From the NCBI RefSeq assembly GCF_963668085.1, contig NZ_OY764059.1, positions 992,001-1,056,000 on the forward strand: DNA of 64,000 nucleotides. The letters are read 5' to 3'. Positions 36,903-45,994 of the stretch are shown here, in pieces. How positions within the stretch are numbered: position 1 is the first letter of the stretch; the number at the start of each line of letters is the position of its first letter. The position numbers were made by a program, and so were the translations under genes. The stretch is from an uncultured Ilyobacter sp. GTDB taxonomy: Bacteria > Fusobacteriota > Fusobacteriia > Fusobacteriales > Fusobacteriaceae. The notes beneath the pieces were generated by a model. The model saw only the letters and a list, made by a program, of their open reading frames with translations. It was not told where the DNA came from and did not search any database.

Positions 36903-37891
36903 TAAAATGAAAAACTGTTTTTGAGTTCAGCCTCCTCTTTTTTAAAAAGAAGGTCTATTGCCTTAAACATGGCGGATTTTCTGGAATTGACATCATATGA
37001 ACTAGCTGATGCAGTCTTACTTATAATATATGAATCCATTTCTTTATTCTGTGCTGTGATAGAGAGGTTTATGAAGGCTTCAAATCTTTCCTTGGTTATA
37101 GGCTTATTATTATATAAAATAGGTTCTTTTTTGTCGATTACATAGGAGTTGACATTAATGTTAAAGATTGTATTTACATTTTCATCCATATCACCTACTA
37201 TGGCAAGCTTCTTTGATGAAGTCTGAAAAATCTTGGTTATCAGATCATCTGCTTTGTTTTTTATATAGTCATAGGACTCGGCTGGAAAGTCCCCTGTAAC
37301 AGAGACAAAAACAATTCTTGGAGCGTCTAATATACTGTTTACATTACTGAGCTGATTTTTTAACTGAGCTTTGGTATAGTCAATGGAAAATAGTTTACTA
37401 CTTCCAAGTATAGAGGCCATATTTTTGTAGTTATCATAAAGTTCAAAATCAGAGATGCTTTTTTCTAAAAGCTCTTTTTTTTGTAGCAGGCTATCTGTCT
37501 TTTCAACCTTTGATATATTTAAATAAATTTCATTTTTGAGAGCCACTACTTTATTTTCGTATAATGGAAGTTTTTTATCACTTATAAAAGCACGCACTCT
37601 GTATTTTTTTCTTAGAAAATATTTTTTAACCTTATATTCAACACCTAAAAGTTCATTTTTGGAAAAAAGATTTATATTATTTTTTAGATTTTTTTCTACT
37701 TCGCCGTTTTTAAAGGTGTTTTCACTAGAGTAATTACTTTCTACTGTAACCCTTATCTGCTGGGAAAGATTATTTAAAGCGTTTTCCTTGGCCTCTTTTT
37801 CAGTAGAGCCGTATCCTGTACCTACTATATCACTAGCTAAAGCTATAGTGAATAAGAACAAGGTAAGAACAAAAGTTAAAATTTTTTTCAT
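36902..37891 (-). CDS. Secreted LPP20-domain-like protein of unknown function
   Basis: This protein of about 329 residues has a signal peptide (MKKILTFVLTLFLFTIALAS). Residues 22-70 (GTGYGSTEKEAKENALNNLS) resemble the LPP20/FlgT-type alpha-beta unit in which a glycine-rich strand precedes an EAxxxAxxxL helix. The rest, with a repeated stretch around the KRFEAFINLSITAQNKE block, is not recognised. The start at 37891 gives a standard signal peptide, though ATG 37900 is also possible. It lies downstream of a second LPP20 gene and probably acts in the cell envelope. Confidence 0.7.
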   Translation of the reverse strand: MKKILTFVLTLFLFTIALASDIVGTGYGSTEKEAKENALNNLSQQIRVTVESNYSSENTFKNGEVEKNLKNNINLFSKNELLGVEYKVKKYFLRKKYRVRAFISDKKLPLYENKVVALKNEIYLNISKVEKTDSLLQKKELLEKSISDFELYDNYKNMASILGSSKLFSIDYTKAQLKNQLSNVNSILDAPRIVFVSVTGDFPAESYDYIKNKADDLITKIFQTSSKKLAIVGDMDENVNTIFNINVNSYVIDKKEPILYNNKPITKERFEAFINLSITAQNKEMDSYIISKTASASSYDVNSRKSAMFKAIDLLFKKEEAELKNSFSF

Positions 37892-37942
37892 TGGAATCAT
37901 CCTTTCAGATAAATTATTTGATATATTAGAAGGTTTTAATAA

Positions 37943-37963
37943 TTAAAAGGGCCTAACGGCCCC
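37943..37963 (-). terminator. Terminator between the two LPP20-like genes (- strand)
   Basis: On the - strand GGGCC-GTTA-GGCCC is followed by TTTTAATT. The tract is short, so read-through into the next gene is possible. Confidence 0.75.
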
Positions 37964-37967
37964 TATA

Positions 37968-38504
37968 CTAATTGAAAAAGTTTTCCAACTCCTGATGCAG
38001 CCTGTCATTTGCCTCATCGGCCTTTAATTTCATCAGCTCTGGATTTGTAGATGTATCGATATTTTTTACGGCTTTTTCAGCTGATCTTATTATATCGTCA
38101 TTATCAATTACCATTAGAACATAGAGTTCCCCTTGAGGATTTTCCCAAGCCTCTATAATTCTGGAATTGAAAAGATCCTGACTAACAATATCCTCGTAGA
38201 CTTCTTCTACCATCTTGTCAACTGCGGCATTGTCCCCTACACCAGCCTTGGTAGTATAGGATTTCAAAGTAGAATTAACCTTTAGACCTATCTGCTTGGC
38301 AAGATCAGACCTTGCATTTGCCATGGCTTCCTTTCTAGCAAAATCAAAACCTAATTCTGTGATCTTAGACGAACCTACTCCGGCAATACCATTTTTGTAG
38401 CTTGGCCTGAGAACCCAATCTGGATATTTTTTGTTTTCAGAATAATCCACACTAGAACATGCAGTAAGAAAAAGTATAACTAGAGAAAAAATAATTTTTT
38501 TCAT
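37968..38504 (-). CDS. LPP20 family lipoprotein
   Basis: This 178-residue protein is a lipoprotein: MKKIIFSLVILFLTACSS ends in a lipobox with Cys at residue 17. The mature part YPDWVLRPSYKNGIAGVGSS...ARKEAMANARSDLAKQIG is the LPP20 signature. Such lipoproteins are found in outer membranes of unknown or surface-assembly function. ATG 38504 follows AAGGGAGGAG; the longer frame to 38558 has no comparable site. It is divergent from mtnN. Confidence 0.85.
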   Translation of the reverse strand: MKKIIFSLVILFLTACSSVDYSENKKYPDWVLRPSYKNGIAGVGSSKITELGFDFARKEAMANARSDLAKQIGLKVNSTLKSYTTKAGVGDNAAVDKMVEEVYEDIVSQDLFNSRIIEAWENPQGELYVLMVIDNDDIIRSAEKAVKNIDTSTNPELMKLKADEANDRLHQELENFFN

Positions 38505-38529
38505 GAGACTCTCCTCCCTTCTTATGGGA

Positions 38530-38558
38530 AGTATACTTTTTACAAAATACAAAGTCAA
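38530..38558 (-). promoter_or_regulatory. Promoter for the LPP20 lipoprotein gene (- strand)
   Basis: On the - strand TTGACT (38558-38553) and TATACT (38535-38530) are spaced 17 bp, 26 bp upstream of the ATG. Confidence 0.8.
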
Positions 38559-38574
38559 TAAAATCCCATAATAA

Positions 38575-38603
38575 TTGCTTAAAGGTATAGTATATGTTAT
38601 ACT
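38575..38603 (+). promoter_or_regulatory. Promoter for the mtnN operon
   Basis: TTGCTT (38575-38580) and TATACT (38598-38603) are spaced 17 bp. It lies back to back with the promoter of the divergent lipoprotein gene. Confidence 0.8.
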
Positions 38604-38673
38604 TTTTTTGAAAAATTCTGTTGGAAATCAATGAAATTTGAAAGAAAAAAATTAATAAAATGGAGGAAAAAAA

Positions 38674-39366
38674 TTGATCGGAATAATCGGAGCAATGAAT
38701 GAAGAAATCATAGAATTAAAGGAAGTTATGGAAAATATTCAGGAAGAGAAAAAAGTAAACCTGACTTTTTATAGAGGTAAATTAAAAGGCAAGGATGTGG
38801 TACTTGTAGAGTGTGGAATAGGAAAGGTAAATGCAGCAATTTGTACTACCCTCCTTATCGATCACTACAAGGTTGATAAGATCATATTTACAGGTGTGGC
38901 AGGAGGAGTCAATCCAGATATAGAGGTGGGAGACATAGTGATTTCCACAGAACTTATTCAGCATGATTTTGATACAACAGCCTTTGGAACTGAGCACGGG
39001 ATTATACCTAGAATGGAAAATTCTGTATTTAGGGCTGATGAGACCCTCACAAAGGTTGCTGAAGAGGTAGCAGTTCAAAAGTTCGGAAAAGAAAAAGTAT
39101 GGACTGGAAGAATTTTGAGCGGAGATCAGTTTGTAGCCTCTATAGAGAAGATTCAGTGGCTCAGAGATACTTTCAATGGAGAGTGTACAGAAATGGAGGG
39201 AGCCGCAGTGGCACATGTGTGTTATCTGTTTGATACTCCTTTTTTGATTTTAAGATCAATTTCAGACAAGGCGAATCACAGTGCAGATGTTGACTTTGCT
39301 GAATTTGTACACCTAGCTGCAAAGAATTCAAAGGAGATTCTAGAGGGAATACTAGACAGGATCTAG
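38674..39366 (+). CDS. mtnN: 5'-methylthioadenosine/S-adenosylhomocysteine nucleosidase
   Basis: This 230-residue protein cleaves MTA and SAH to adenine plus the thio-sugar, recycling SAM by-products. The family start IGIIGAMNEEI, the purine-binding region FTGVAGGVNPDIEVGDIVIS, CTEMEGAAVAHVCYL with the ribose-binding Glu, and SDKANHSADVDF with the catalytic Asp are all present. Translation starts at TTG 38674 behind GGAGG. It leads an operon that continues with folC 13 bp downstream. Confidence 0.95.
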   Translation: MIGIIGAMNEEIIELKEVMENIQEEKKVNLTFYRGKLKGKDVVLVECGIGKVNAAICTTLLIDHYKVDKIIFTGVAGGVNPDIEVGDIVISTELIQHDFDTTAFGTEHGIIPRMENSVFRADETLTKVAEEVAVQKFGKEKVWTGRILSGDQFVASIEKIQWLRDTFNGECTEMEGAAVAHVCYLFDTPFLILRSISDKANHSADVDFAEFVHLAAKNSKEILEGILDRI

Positions 39367-39379
39367 AGGAAGGGAAATT

Positions 39380-40609
39380 ATGGATACAGAGAAAATATTA
39401 GATGAACTTTATTCCTATTCAATGTTTGGTATAAAGCTGGGCCTTGAAAACATCGAGAGAATGTGTGAGGCTCTCGGAAACCCTCAGGAGAAGTATAGGG
39501 TCATACATATAGCAGGAACAAACGGAAAGGGCTCTACAGCTACAACTATAGAGACAGGGCTTATAGAGGCAGGGTACAGAGTAGGAAAGTTTACCTCACC
39601 TCATATAGTACGTTTCAATGAGAGAATACAATTTAAAGGAGATGAAATAGAAGATCGTGAGATCTGCAGTTATTATCTCAAGGTAAAAGAAATTGTAGAA
39701 AAAAACAGTATAAAAGCAACTTTTTTTGAAATGACCACTGCTATGATGTTTTTGTATTTTGCAGATAAAAAGGCCGAATTTGTAGTTTTAGAAACAGGTA
39801 TGGGTGGAAGGTATGATGCAACCAATGTTGTTGATTCTGAAATAGCCGTTATCACAAATGTAAGCCTTGACCACGTTGGTTTTTTAGGGGATAACATATA
39901 TGATATTTCCAAAGAAAAAGCAGGGATAATAAAAAAGAAAAGTCTAGTTGTGGTAGGAGACGATAATCCTGATTTTATAAGAGCAGTAAGAAACGAGACA
40001 GAAAACTTCGTAGATATAAAAAGTAAGTATAAAAATGTAGAGTATACTCTTGATAGGGAAAATTTTACCACTGAGATAAAGCTAAAAGATAGGATGTACT
40101 CTTTCTCCCTTTTCGGAGAGTATCAGGTGGGGAACTTTTTATGTGCCTATGAGACTCTTAAAATACTGGGTATAGGGGATGATATCATACAAAAAGCTGC
40201 AAAAAAAGTCAGGTGGCCTGGTAGATTTGAAGTCTATAGCAAAAATCCACTTGTAATACTAGACGGAGCTCATAATGTAGATGCTGCCCAAAAACTAAGA
40301 GAAAATATAAATCTTTCGTTTTCTCCTGAGGAGGTTGTTGCAGTAGTCTCAGTATTAGATGATAAGGACATCAATAACATCATGAGAGAGATCAGGGGTT
40401 TTTCTGATACAATTATTCTCACTTCCCTCGAGATGTTTAAAAGAGGTCTTAAGGGAGAGGAATTATTAGAATATACACAAATATTTAGACTATCTCTTGT
40501 GGAAAACGATATAAGGTCGGCTTATAAGAAGGCGATCCTGATGAATAAAAAAGCAATAGTAATATGCGGCTCTTTTTATCTTTTAAGCAGATTTAAGCAG
40601 GAGGCTTAA
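39380..40609 (+). CDS. folC: Folylpolyglutamate synthase/dihydrofolate synthase
   Basis: This 409-residue ligase of the Mur/FolC family has the ATP-binding loop IAGTNGKGSTATT near residue 45, FTSPHIVRFNERI, the Mg-site region ETGMGGRYDATNVV, TNVSLDHVGFLG and ILDGAHNVDAA in the C-terminal domain. It adds glutamate to (dihydro)folates or dihydropteroate. It is coupled tightly to its neighbours (13 bp and 2 bp gaps). The folB and folK genes lie further along the same operon. Confidence 0.93.
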   Translation: MDTEKILDELYSYSMFGIKLGLENIERMCEALGNPQEKYRVIHIAGTNGKGSTATTIETGLIEAGYRVGKFTSPHIVRFNERIQFKGDEIEDREICSYYLKVKEIVEKNSIKATFFEMTTAMMFLYFADKKAEFVVLETGMGGRYDATNVVDSEIAVITNVSLDHVGFLGDNIYDISKEKAGIIKKKSLVVVGDDNPDFIRAVRNETENFVDIKSKYKNVEYTLDRENFTTEIKLKDRMYSFSLFGEYQVGNFLCAYETLKILGIGDDIIQKAAKKVRWPGRFEVYSKNPLVILDGAHNVDAAQKLRENINLSFSPEEVVAVVSVLDDKDINNIMREIRGFSDTIILTSLEMFKRGLKGEELLEYTQIFRLSLVENDIRSAYKKAILMNKKAIVICGSFYLLSRFKQEA

Positions 40610-40611
40610 TT

Positions 40612-40878
40612 TTGAAGAAAAGAAAAGTTTTTTTTAGACTTATGTTGTTGCTGTTTTTGATAGTTGCTCCACTGTATCTATTCAGAATAGCTTATTTTAA
40701 GTGCAAGATTATTATGTCAAAACGGGCAGTCAGAAGAGAGGTTCTGACAAATGAAATCAGAAAAAATTCTCTAATAAGAAGGGAAAATTTTTTGGAAGAT
40801 AAAAATTATAAAATTGCCCTTGAAAAATTAAAAAAAGAAAAACTGGAAGTGGAAGGAGTTGTGATAGTTGAACAATAG
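40612..40878 (+). CDS. Small single-pass membrane protein of unknown function
   Basis: This 88-residue protein starts with TTG 40612, 2 bp after folC. It has a basic N-terminus, one hydrophobic segment (residues 8-28) and a charged, probably coiled-coil tail. That topology is like that of small FtsL/DivIC-type proteins but I see no family match. The end overlaps the HPr kinase gene by 11 bp, and the HPr kinase ribosome binding site lies inside it, so the two are translationally linked. Confidence 0.7.
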   Translation: MKKRKVFFRLMLLLFLIVAPLYLFRIAYFKCKIIMSKRAVRREVLTNEIRKNSLIRRENFLEDKNYKIALEKLKKEKLEVEGVVIVEQ

Positions 40879-42823
40879 AATAATTACTCATAAATCAATA
40901 TCTATAAGAGAGATCATGTCAGAATTCAATCTAGATCTTATATGTGAAGGAAACCTTGAATATGAAATGACAGCACCTAATATAAACAGGTCAGGTTCAG
41001 AATTGACAGGATTTTTTGATGAAAATTCAGATATTTTAGACTCGTGTATTCAGATTTTTGGAAAAGAAGAAATGACTTATCTAAAAAAACTAGATACTGA
41101 TAAAAGAGTGGGGATTTTAAATGAATATTTTTCCTATTCTTTCCCTGCAGTTATACTGTGTGACGTAGACACCGTAGAAGAAGAATTTTTTAAAATTGCC
41201 GAAAAAAATAATAAAAGTCTTCTTAAAACAAAGCAAAGAGCCAGTGTCTTTATAAGAGATATAAAATATTTTCTTCAGAAAAGACTTGCGTCTGAGATGA
41301 TGCTAAACGATCATATACTACTAGAAATTTTTGGTATAGGAATTCTCATTACCGGGGATGCCGACGCAAAACAAGGTGTCACCATCGAACTTATCGAAAG
41401 AGGACATAAATTTATCACAGATGATAATGTCATCCTTAAAAGGACTGGAGACGATAAACTTGTAGGTGAAAATAGATTTGATAAATCGTCAGATGAAGAA
41501 CACTTCTTTTTAGTTCACAAGGGGGGCGGAAAGATAGATCTTACTGACACCTTTGGTCTCGGATCTACAAGAAAAGAGAAGCAGATAAATCTTCTTGTAA
41601 ACTTAGAGAGATGGAAGGAGAGGAAATTTTATGACAGACTTGGCTTAGACCAGGTTTTCGAAGATTTTCTAGGAATAAAAATCCAAAGGCTGACTCTTCC
41701 TGTACGTAAAGGAAGAAACTTAGCGGTTATTTTGGAGACAGCTGCAATAAATCACCGGTTGAAAAAATCGGGAGTTAATTCAGCAGAGTATTTTTTAAAC
41801 GAAACAAAAAAATTAATATTAGAAAATAAAATGAGAAATCAGGGAGAGGAAGGTATGAAAAATCATATATCTCTATCAGTTGATGATTTAAAGAAAAAGT
41901 TTAATCTAGAAGTATTGTGTGGAGAGGAGAAGCTAGATACTGCTTTTATTTATAAGACCAGTATTCACAGACCTGCTCTGGCTCTTTCAGGATATTATGA
42001 CATGATAGATGAGGATGGATCAGATAGACTGCAGGTTTTTTCTGAAGGAGAATTTAGATATTTAGAAAGTTTAGACGAAGAAACAAGAAAGAAAAATCTT
42101 GAGACTTATCTAAATTACAATTTCCCGGCTATAATTCTTTCTAAGATAGATAATATACCACAATATTTTATAGATGCTATAGAGGAAAAAGGCAGGATAC
42201 TTCTACGATACAATAAAAGTAAAATCAGCCAGATTATAGCTGACTTCAACTCATTTCTTGAGACATATTTTGCTCCATCTATAACTCTTCATGGTGTATT
42301 TGTTGAGATGTATGGTTTTGGAGTTCTGCTCACCGGGAAAAGCGGGATAGGTAAAAGTGAAACAGCTCTTGAGCTTATACATAGAGGACACAGGCTTATA
42401 GCAGATGACATGGTTAAGTTTATAAAGCATCCTAGTGGAGACATCATGGGAAGAGCAGCGAAACTACCTCATTTCATGGAAATCAGGGGACTAGGGATAA
42501 TCGACATCAAGGCTCTTTATGGTCTAGGATCAGTGAGACTGACAAAAAGACTTGATGCAATATTAGAGCTAAGGGAACTAAAATCTGATGAGTACCTTAC
42601 CTCTACAAAATACTCGGGAGGAACAATCGAACTCCTTGAAAGATCGGTGCATAAGGCTGAGTTATATATTTCGTCAGGACGTAATGCTGCAGCCATGGTT
42701 GAGGTAGCTACTATGAATTTAATGGCGAAAAAACTTGGGCACGATCCTGAGAAGGCCTACAAAGAAAGTTACAGTAGATTTACAGAGGAAGAAAAAAGAA
42801 TCCTGGATTTTCAGGAAAACTAA
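40868..42823 (+). CDS. hprK: Double-domain HPr kinase/phosphorylase (degenerate plus intact copy)
   Basis: This 651-residue protein is twice the usual HprK length of about 310. Each half has the HprK order: an N-terminal domain, then an ATP-binding domain. The second half keeps the Walker A loop LLTGKSGIGKSETALELIHRGH (about residues 488-509) and EIRGLGIIDIKALYGLGSVR. In the first half the loop is degenerate (LITGDADAKQGVTIELIERGH, near residue 160), with no GKS, and the signature region reads KIDLTDTFGLGSTR. HprK phosphorylates HPr at serine for carbon control. The start is TTG 40868 behind AAGGAG. Confidence 0.88.
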   Translation: MNNRIITHKSISIREIMSEFNLDLICEGNLEYEMTAPNINRSGSELTGFFDENSDILDSCIQIFGKEEMTYLKKLDTDKRVGILNEYFSYSFPAVILCDVDTVEEEFFKIAEKNNKSLLKTKQRASVFIRDIKYFLQKRLASEMMLNDHILLEIFGIGILITGDADAKQGVTIELIERGHKFITDDNVILKRTGDDKLVGENRFDKSSDEEHFFLVHKGGGKIDLTDTFGLGSTRKEKQINLLVNLERWKERKFYDRLGLDQVFEDFLGIKIQRLTLPVRKGRNLAVILETAAINHRLKKSGVNSAEYFLNETKKLILENKMRNQGEEGMKNHISLSVDDLKKKFNLEVLCGEEKLDTAFIYKTSIHRPALALSGYYDMIDEDGSDRLQVFSEGEFRYLESLDEETRKKNLETYLNYNFPAIILSKIDNIPQYFIDAIEEKGRILLRYNKSKISQIIADFNSFLETYFAPSITLHGVFVEMYGFGVLLTGKSGIGKSETALELIHRGHRLIADDMVKFIKHPSGDIMGRAAKLPHFMEIRGLGIIDIKALYGLGSVRLTKRLDAILELRELKSDEYLTSTKYSGGTIELLERSVHKAELYISSGRNAAAMVEVATMNLMAKKLGHDPEKAYKESYSRFTEEEKRILDFQEN

Positions 42824-42847
42824 GTTTAAAGTTGGAAAGGGAAAAAA

Positions 42848-43720
42848 ATGAAAAGAAAAAGAAAAAATATTTTCTTAGATTATTTTGTAGTTAATTTAGG
42901 TTCTTTGATCACTGCAGCTGGGATAGCTTTTTTCTTGGCTCCTGCGAGGATAGCTCCTGGAGGAGTATCGGGACTTGCTATCATAATAAATTCAATATGG
43001 GGGACTTCTGTAGGGGTTACAATGCTTTTTTTGAATGTACCTATATTTCTTGCTGGACTTAAAATATTTGGAAGAGCTTACGGACTTAAAACTTTTCTAG
43101 GAACTGTGTTATTATCAGTTTATGTAGACCTTTTAAATTATTTATTTCCAAACATAGATACACTTATAGATTTTGCAAAGGGCGGCAACTTGTTTTTGGC
43201 AACAATATACGGTGGCCTTCTTGTGGGACTCGGTGTGGGTATGATAATGAAATTTGGTGGGAGTACAGGGGGAACAGATATCCTGGCCCAGGTTATTAAT
43301 AAATATTTAAAACTTTCCATGGGATATTCCATGATGGTTGTGGATTTTATTATTGTTTCAATTGCAGCTTTGGTTTTTGGTTTTGAAAAGGCCCTCTATG
43401 CAATAATAACTCTTTATGCCATTGGTGTTGTAATAAACAAGGTATTTGAAGGTGTAAGTTATAGTAAAATGGTATATATAATAAGTGACAGATATGAAGA
43501 TATAAGGGATATAATAATAACTGAATTAGACAGTACAGGAAACGGCCTGGATATAGAGGGGCTATATACAAATAAAGATAGAAAAATGATAATGACTGTA
43601 ATGAGAAACAAAAAAATACATGATTTAAGAGAGCACATAAAAGCAGTAGACCCTGGAGCCTTTGTAATAATATCAGAGGTATATGAAGTCTTAGGTGAAG
43701 GATTTACTCCAATAAAATAA
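42848..43720 (+). CDS. YitT family membrane protein
   Basis: This 290-residue protein has an N-terminal half with five to six membrane segments (LGSLITAAGIAFFLAPARIAPGG..., GVGMIMKFGGSTGGTDI) and a C-terminal soluble DUF2179 domain (about residues 210-285, containing MVYIISDRYEDI and VMRNKKIHDL). This is the YitT/YebE architecture of Firmicutes; transport function is suspected but unproven. It has weak spacing to hprK (24 bp) and belongs to the same operon. Confidence 0.9.
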   Translation: MKRKRKNIFLDYFVVNLGSLITAAGIAFFLAPARIAPGGVSGLAIIINSIWGTSVGVTMLFLNVPIFLAGLKIFGRAYGLKTFLGTVLLSVYVDLLNYLFPNIDTLIDFAKGGNLFLATIYGGLLVGLGVGMIMKFGGSTGGTDILAQVINKYLKLSMGYSMMVVDFIIVSIAALVFGFEKALYAIITLYAIGVVINKVFEGVSYSKMVYIISDRYEDIRDIIITELDSTGNGLDIEGLYTNKDRKMIMTVMRNKKIHDLREHIKAVDPGAFVIISEVYEVLGEGFTPIK

Positions 43721-43733
43721 TGGAAGTGGTAAG

Positions 43734-44096
43734 ATGGACAAAATAATAATAAAAAACATGGCCTTTTACGGATATCACGGTGTCTTGTCAGAAGAGACCA
43801 TCTTGGGCCAAAAGTTCTTTGTAGACTTAGAGATAAACAAATCTCTGAAAGAGGCTGGGCTTACAGATGACCTGACAAAAAGTGTAAGCTATGCAGAGAT
43901 ATATGAGAGGGTAGAAAATATTGCCAGGGGGAAAAATTATAAGCTTATAGAGGCACTGGCAGAAGCTGTGGCTGAGGATATTCTAAATTACTTTGATATA
44001 GAAGCAATAAAAGTCAGAATAAAAAAACCAGAGGCCCCTATACCTGGTCACTTTGACTATGTCGGGGTAGAAATAGAGAGAAGTAAAAATGACTAG
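43734..44096 (+). CDS. folB: Dihydroneopterin aldolase
   Basis: This 120-residue enzyme of folate synthesis splits 7,8-dihydroneopterin to 6-hydroxymethyl-dihydropterin. IKNMAFYGYHGVLSEE with the active-site Glu, KSVSYAEIYE, and the C-terminal IKKPEAPIPGHFDYVGVEI are family hallmarks. Its end overlaps the start of the FolK fusion gene by 8 bp, so consecutive pathway enzymes are translationally coupled. Confidence 0.95.
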   Translation: MDKIIIKNMAFYGYHGVLSEETILGQKFFVDLEINKSLKEAGLTDDLTKSVSYAEIYERVENIARGKNYKLIEALAEAVAEDILNYFDIEAIKVRIKKPEAPIPGHFDYVGVEIERSKND

Positions 44097-44964
44097 AGAA
44101 AGGCTGGCCTACCTCAGCCTCGGCTCTAACATGGGAAATAAACTTTATTATATTGTCTCTGCAATTCAAAGGATAAATATCACAAATGGAGTAAGAGTAA
44201 GTAAAATCTCATCTTTCTATGAGACAGATCCTTGGGGTGTAAGAGATCAAGACAGCTTTTATAATATAGCCTTAGAGATAAAAACCACACTCCTTCCCTT
44301 TGAGCTCTTAAGAAATCTCCAGAAAATAGAAACAGAGCTCAGCAGGAAAAGGGAGTTCAGGTGGGGACCTAGGACTATAGATATAGATATAATATTTTAT
44401 GATGATTTAAAGATAGGTATAGAGGAATTAACAGTTCCTCATCCTAGGTATAGAGACCGAAATTTTGTATTAAAACCTATGTACGAGATATATCCTCATA
44501 ATGAACTTCTCCTAAAACACATGAATAGGGATTCTTCTAAAATCAAAAAAATTATTCCCAAGATTCTTGTGAGCTCATGTCTTTTAGGTGAAAACTGCAA
44601 TTATAAGGGTGGCAACAACAAAAATAACTTGCTGATAAAACTTGAAAACAGTGTATCCTATATACCAGTATGCCCAGAGGTAATGGGAGGCTTAGAAACT
44701 CCTAGAATTCCAGCAGAGATAAAAAATAACAAAGTGATAACCAAAAAAAACAGTGATGTAACAGTGGAATTTAATCGTGGGGCCACGCTGGCTCTTGAAA
44801 ATGCCTTAGAAAACAACTGCACACTGGCCCTAATGAAGGGAAAAAGTCCCTCTTGTGGCCTTGGCGAGATTTACAGCGGAGATTTCACAGGAAAATTAGT
44901 AGAGGGTGATGGAATAACTGCCAAACTTTTATTAAAAAACAAAATAGATATTATACCAGTTTAG
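44089..44964 (+). CDS. folK: FolK-DUF523 fusion: hydroxymethyldihydropterin pyrophosphokinase with C-terminal DUF523
   Basis: 291 residues. Residues 1-150 are FolK, with YLSLGSNMGNK, FYNIALEIKT, RWGPRTIDIDIIFYDD and VPHPRYRDRNFVLKP. A linker of about ten residues leads to a DUF523 domain from about residue 157: ILVSSCLLGENCNYKGG, VPVCPEVMGGLETPR and MKGKSPSCGLGEIY. DUF523 is a small cysteine-rich domain of unknown function (YbbK family). FolK pyrophosphorylates the pterin for dihydropteroate synthesis. The reading frame is continuous, so the fusion is real unless a sequencing error joined two genes. Confidence 0.9.
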   Translation: MTRERLAYLSLGSNMGNKLYYIVSAIQRINITNGVRVSKISSFYETDPWGVRDQDSFYNIALEIKTTLLPFELLRNLQKIETELSRKREFRWGPRTIDIDIIFYDDLKIGIEELTVPHPRYRDRNFVLKPMYEIYPHNELLLKHMNRDSSKIKKIIPKILVSSCLLGENCNYKGGNNKNNLLIKLENSVSYIPVCPEVMGGLETPRIPAEIKNNKVITKKNSDVTVEFNRGATLALENALENNCTLALMKGKSPSCGLGEIYSGDFTGKLVEGDGITAKLLLKNKIDIIPV

Positions 44965-44995
44965 GAATATTATTTCTTAAAATTTAGGAGGATAA

Positions 44996-45982
44996 ATGAG
45001 TAATTACGCCGAAATAATAGACAAAATAAAAAATTCCGAAAGAATTCTTCTGACATCTCATATAAACCCAGACGGAGATGCCTTAGGATCTGGACTAGCA
45101 CTATTTCTTGCCTTGAATAAATACAATAAAATTCAAAGTGAGTCAGACGATAACTATATGGACAAAGTAGTTAGGTTTGTATTAGAAGACAATGTTCCTG
45201 GAAATCTCAAGTTTCTTAAGGGAACTGAAATGATTGAAAATGTAAAAAATGTAAATAGTAAATATAAATTTGATCTCGTTATCTGTCTTGATTCTGCTAA
45301 CAAAGAGAGAATAGGAAGTGTAGAAAGACTTATAGGAGATGACAGTTTTGTAATAAATATAGATCATCATACAAGCAATACCAGGTATGGAGATATAAAC
45401 TGCATAGAAAACATATCTTCGACATCTGAGATAATATATAAATTTATAAAAGAGATGGGAATAGAGATAGATACAATTATGGGAGAAGCTGTTTATACAG
45501 GTGTTGTAAATGACACTGGAAATTTCGCCCATTCAAATGTTACAAAAGATACCTTTCTTTTAGCCAGCGACCTTTTAGAAAAGGGCGTTGATAACTCTAA
45601 AATTGTAAGAGAGTTTTATAACAGCAAGAGCATGTCTACACTTAGGTTAATGGGAAAGGCCTTAGAAGACATGGTGTATGTACCTGAAAAAAAACTTGTT
45701 CATCTCTTTGTATCTCTTGATACCCTCAAAGAACTAGATGCTAAAAAAGAGGATTCAGAGGGGCTAGTGGAATTAATAAATTCTTACGAAGGTTCTGAAG
45801 TATCTTTGTTTTTGAGGGAAGAGGAAAAAGGAAAGATCAAGGGAAGTATGAGGAGTAAACATGACAAAGATGTAAATGCCATTGCCAAAATATTTGGTGG
45901 CGGAGGACATATAAAAGCGGCAGGCTTTACCAGTAGTTTATCAGAAAAGGAGATAATAGAAAAAGTAACGGCTATGCTCTAA
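44996..45982 (+). CDS. DHH/DHHA1 phosphoesterase (NrnA-like)
   Basis: This 328-residue protein has SHINPDGDALGSGLAL, CLDSANKERIG, the DHH motif in NIDHHTSNTRYGD, and the DHHA1 C-terminal GGGGHIKAAGFTS. NrnA-type enzymes degrade nanoRNA and pAp. The length and domain order match NrnA; pyrophosphatase or GdpP-like activity is less likely because no PAS or GGDEF domain is present. A GGAGGATAA site precedes the ATG. Confidence 0.88.
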   Translation: MSNYAEIIDKIKNSERILLTSHINPDGDALGSGLALFLALNKYNKIQSESDDNYMDKVVRFVLEDNVPGNLKFLKGTEMIENVKNVNSKYKFDLVICLDSANKERIGSVERLIGDDSFVINIDHHTSNTRYGDINCIENISSTSEIIYKFIKEMGIEIDTIMGEAVYTGVVNDTGNFAHSNVTKDTFLLASDLLEKGVDNSKIVREFYNSKSMSTLRLMGKALEDMVYVPEKKLVHLFVSLDTLKELDAKKEDSEGLVELINSYEGSEVSLFLREEEKGKIKGSMRSKHDKDVNAIAKIFGGGGHIKAAGFTSSLSEKEIIEKVTAML

Positions 45983-45994
45983 GGGGGAAAGATT

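Noticed and set aside
38782..39216. 144-residue - strand frame opposite mtnN
   Set aside because: Cys/Tyr/Ser-rich shadow translation with no signal sequence logic or motif.
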